A stretch of DNA of 5,447 nt from Anaerobacillus sp. (GTDB lineage: Bacteria > Bacillota > Bacilli > Bacillales_H > Anaerobacillaceae), in contig SKOL01000051.1 of the NCBI GenBank assembly GCA_007120055.1, positions 1 through 5,447 of the forward strand, given 5' to 3'. The notes under the pieces were generated by a model that was not told the DNA's origin, searched no databases, and was given only the letters and a program-made list of their open reading frames with translations. Position 1 is the first letter of the stretch. Each line of letters starts with the position of its first letter. Below, piece by piece: positions 4,137-5,447 of this stretch. A program made the translations under genes and the position numbers.

Positions 4137-5237
4137 ATGGCTTTAACTACTGGAATTGTTGGTTTACCTAATGTAGGGAAATCAACGTTATTTAATGCGA
4201 TTACACAGGCAGGAATTGAATCTGCAAACTATCCATTTTGTACGATTGATCCGAATGTAGGTATCGTAGAGGTGCCTGATCATCGTCTAAACAAATTAAC
4301 TGAGCTTGTTCAACCGAAAAAAACAGTTCCGACTACGTTTGAGTTCACTGATATTGCTGGAATTGTTGAAGGAGCAAGTAAAGGAGAAGGACTAGGAAAT
4401 AAATTTTTATCTCATATTCGTCAAGTCGATGCGATCTCTCACGTAGTTCGTTGTTTTGAAGACGAAAATATTACTCACGTTTCTGGATCAGTTAATCCAA
4501 TTCGTGATATTGAAGTGATTAACTTAGAGTTAATTTTGGCAGACCTCGAGTCAGTGGACAAGCGTATTGGTCGAGTAGAAAAGTTAATGAAGCAAAAAGA
4601 TAAAGAAGCAATGTTAGAGTACGATATTTTAATGTTACTTAAAGAAGCGTTTGAAGATGAAAAGCCAGCTCGAAGTGTAGAGCTCTCAGACGAGCAAAAA
4701 AAACTTGTTCAAGGTATGCATTTATTAACGATGAAACCTGTATTATATGTTGCTAATGTAGATGAAGGTGGACTATTAGAAGCCGAAAATAATCCTTACG
4801 TACAAAAAGTAAAAGAATTTGCAGCAGGAGAAAACTCTGAAGTGATTGTTGTTTGTGCAAAAGTAGAAGAAGAAATTTCAGAGTTAGAGGGCGACGAAAA
4901 AGCGATGTTCCTTGAAGAGTTAGGGATAAAGGAATCAGGTTTAGATCAGTTAATTCGTGCAGCCTATCACTTATTAGGATTAGCGACATATTTTACCGCG
5001 GGGGTCCAAGAAGTTCGTGCATGGACAATCCGTCAAGGAACAAAAGCTCCACAAGCAGCCGGAGTGATCCATACAGATTTTGAACGAGGATTTATTCGCG
5101 CTGAAGTTGTTTCTTACGATGACCTTGTCGATGCAGGTTCACACTCAGCCGCAAAAGAAAAAGGAAAAGTAAGACTTGAAGGAAAAGAGTATGTTGTTGC
5201 CGATGGCGATGTTATCCATTTCCGATTCAATGTTTAG
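4137..5237 (+). CDS. ychF: Ribosome-binding ATPase/GTPase YchF (OBG family, OLA1-like)
   Basis: The 366-residue length equals B. subtilis YchF (YyaF/EngD). The P-loop is GLPNVGKS (9-16) and the G3 motif is DIAG (72-75), followed by the family-typical GASKGEGLGNKFLSHIRQVDA (79-99, written here with its two halves GASKGEGLGN and KFLSHIRQVDA). The G4 position reads NVDE (207-210) instead of NKxD, the feature that in this family shifts preference toward ATP. A mainly helical insert lies at about 128-200, and a C-terminal TGS domain at about 283-366 ends in GDVIHFRFNV. YchF proteins bind ribosomes and act in translation and stress responses. Hydrolysis relies on a hydrophobic residue in place of the usual catalytic Gln. 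The gene lies between yyzM and rpsF, as in other Firmicutes. No clear T-run terminator follows before the rpsF promoter, so read-through into rpsF is possible. Confidence 0.97.
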   Translation: MALTTGIVGLPNVGKSTLFNAITQAGIESANYPFCTIDPNVGIVEVPDHRLNKLTELVQPKKTVPTTFEFTDIAGIVEGASKGEGLGNKFLSHIRQVDAISHVVRCFEDENITHVSGSVNPIRDIEVINLELILADLESVDKRIGRVEKLMKQKDKEAMLEYDILMLLKEAFEDEKPARSVELSDEQKKLVQGMHLLTMKPVLYVANVDEGGLLEAENNPYVQKVKEFAAGENSEVIVVCAKVEEEISELEGDEKAMFLEELGIKESGLDQLIRAAYHLLGLATYFTAGVQEVRAWTIRQGTKAPQAAGVIHTDFERGFIRAEVVSYDDLVDAGSHSAAKEKGKVRLEGKEYVVADGDVIHFRFNV

Positions 5238-5314
5238 TTCACAATTCACAATTTAAAATTTTTGGCAGTGGCGCTTCGAAGCATTACTAACACTAATTTT
5301 TAATTTTTAATTTT
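5238..5314. repeat. Imperfect palindrome bounded by 7-bp tandem repeats
   Basis: The element is centred on the perfect palindrome GCTTCGAAGC (5273-5282). AGT (5267-5269) mirrors ACT (5286-5288), and from 5241 to 5314 most bases pair in one unbroken register. The left arm starts with TTCACAA twice in tandem (5238-5251) and the right arm ends with TAATTTT three times (5294-5314). The layout resembles short palindromic intergenic repeats that I have seen in several bacterial genomes. Its right half, with T runs, may also slow or stop transcription leaving ychF. Confidence 0.65.
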
Positions 5315-5340
5315 ACATTGCATAAAGTTTCTGCTATAAT
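5312..5340 (+). promoter_or_regulatory. Sigma-A promoter of the rpsF operon
   Basis: TTTACA (5312-5317) and TATAAT (5335-5340) are separated by 17 bases, and TGC just before the -10 gives an extended -10. This is a near-consensus promoter, as expected for rpsF-ssb-rpsR. Transcription should begin near 5347, giving a leader of about 93 bases. Confidence 0.85.
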
Positions 5341-5380
5341 CGATAAATGCGAGTAAATAACATATTAAATGTTAACTATT

Positions 5381-5420
5381 CGCCCCTTGCTCCTTATTTG
5401 ACGAGGAGCCGTTTAGACCA
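5381..5420 (+). promoter_or_regulatory. rpsF leader hairpin, candidate S6:S18 autoregulatory site
   Basis: GCTCCT (5389-5394) pairs with AGGAGC (5404-5409) around a 9-base loop, immediately followed by CG, so CCG occurs at 5409-5411 at the 3' base of the stem. Leaders of rpsF in many bacteria carry an RNA motif bound by the S6:S18 complex whose key element is a conserved CCG next to a stem. Position, stem and CCG agree, but I could not draw the outer stem of the motif with confidence. Confidence 0.5.
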
Positions 5421-5430
5421 AAAGGAGGTG
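5421..5430 (+). promoter_or_regulatory. Strong ribosome binding site of rpsF
   Basis: AAAGGAGGTG is almost fully complementary to the 16S rRNA tail, 9 bases before the ATG at 5440. It starts 11 bases after the leader hairpin, close enough for protein bound there to block ribosome access. Confidence 0.85.
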
Positions 5431-5439
5431 ACGTACAAA

Positions 5440-5447
5440 ATGCGTAA
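5440..5447 (+). CDS. rpsF: Ribosomal protein S6, first codons only
   Basis: Only ATG CGT AA is visible before the right edge. The assignment rests on the Met-Arg start (S6 of Bacillus begins MRKYE), the strong ribosome binding site and promoter, and the position just downstream of ychF, where rpsF-ssb-rpsR lies in Bacillus. S6 binds S18 and 16S rRNA in the small-subunit platform. Confidence 0.8.

Noticed and set aside
5212..5220. DnaA-box-like TTATCCATT
   Set aside because: It is a single site with two mismatches inside ychF codons; no cluster was found, so it is not an origin signal.
1..5447. parS site, CRISPR array, transposase, phage or defence genes
   Set aside because: I looked for these on both strands and saw none.

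Overview
This window comes from a low-GC, endospore-forming member of the Bacillaceae. The evidence is a YyaC-type sporulation gene, strong AGGAGG-type ribosome binding sites, and an end region in which yyzM (DUF951), ychF and the first codons of rpsF follow one another. In Bacillus subtilis yyaC, yyaF/ychF and rpsF lie in the same neighbourhood near the replication origin, beside soj-spo0J, and yyaC points against ychF there as it does here. Genus cannot be fixed by eye. No parS or good DnaA box was seen, so the origin itself is outside the window.

Layout: (1) 1-480 is the C-terminal part of a class V aminotransferase / cysteine desulfurase-like enzyme cut by the left edge. It is followed after 12 bases by a DUF554 membrane protein gene (493-1194), probably translationally coupled. 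(2) A bidirectional terminator (about 1320-1363) separates it from the convergent yyaC gene (1985 down to 1362, minus strand). (3) Divergent from yyaC is a YkvI-like multi-pass transporter gene (2082-3104), which ends in its own terminator. (4) 3105-3621 is a 517-base non-coding stretch packed with inverted repeats: an 11-bp-arm hairpin, a 16-bp-arm hairpin with a 48-base loop, a small stem followed by T-rich sequence, and a 94-base AT-rich imperfect palindrome. (5) yyzM (3622-3822) has a terminator. Behind it lies a 120-base nested palindromic repeat of a type common between genes in Bacillaceae (about 3898-4014). (6) ychF (4137-5237) encodes the OBG-family ATPase/GTPase. (7) A second palindromic element (5238-5314) follows, then a near-consensus sigma-A promoter, a leader hairpin that may be the S6:S18 autoregulatory site, and the start of rpsF (5440 to the right edge).

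The genes are mostly housekeeping or poorly characterised conserved functions: sulfur mobilisation, membrane transport, sporulation, ribosome-associated NTPase and ribosomal protein S6. I found no defence system, phage, transposase or CRISPR. The least explained material is the non-coding structured DNA between the YkvI gene and yyzM, and the two palindromic repeats that sit directly against candidate promoters of ychF and rpsF.
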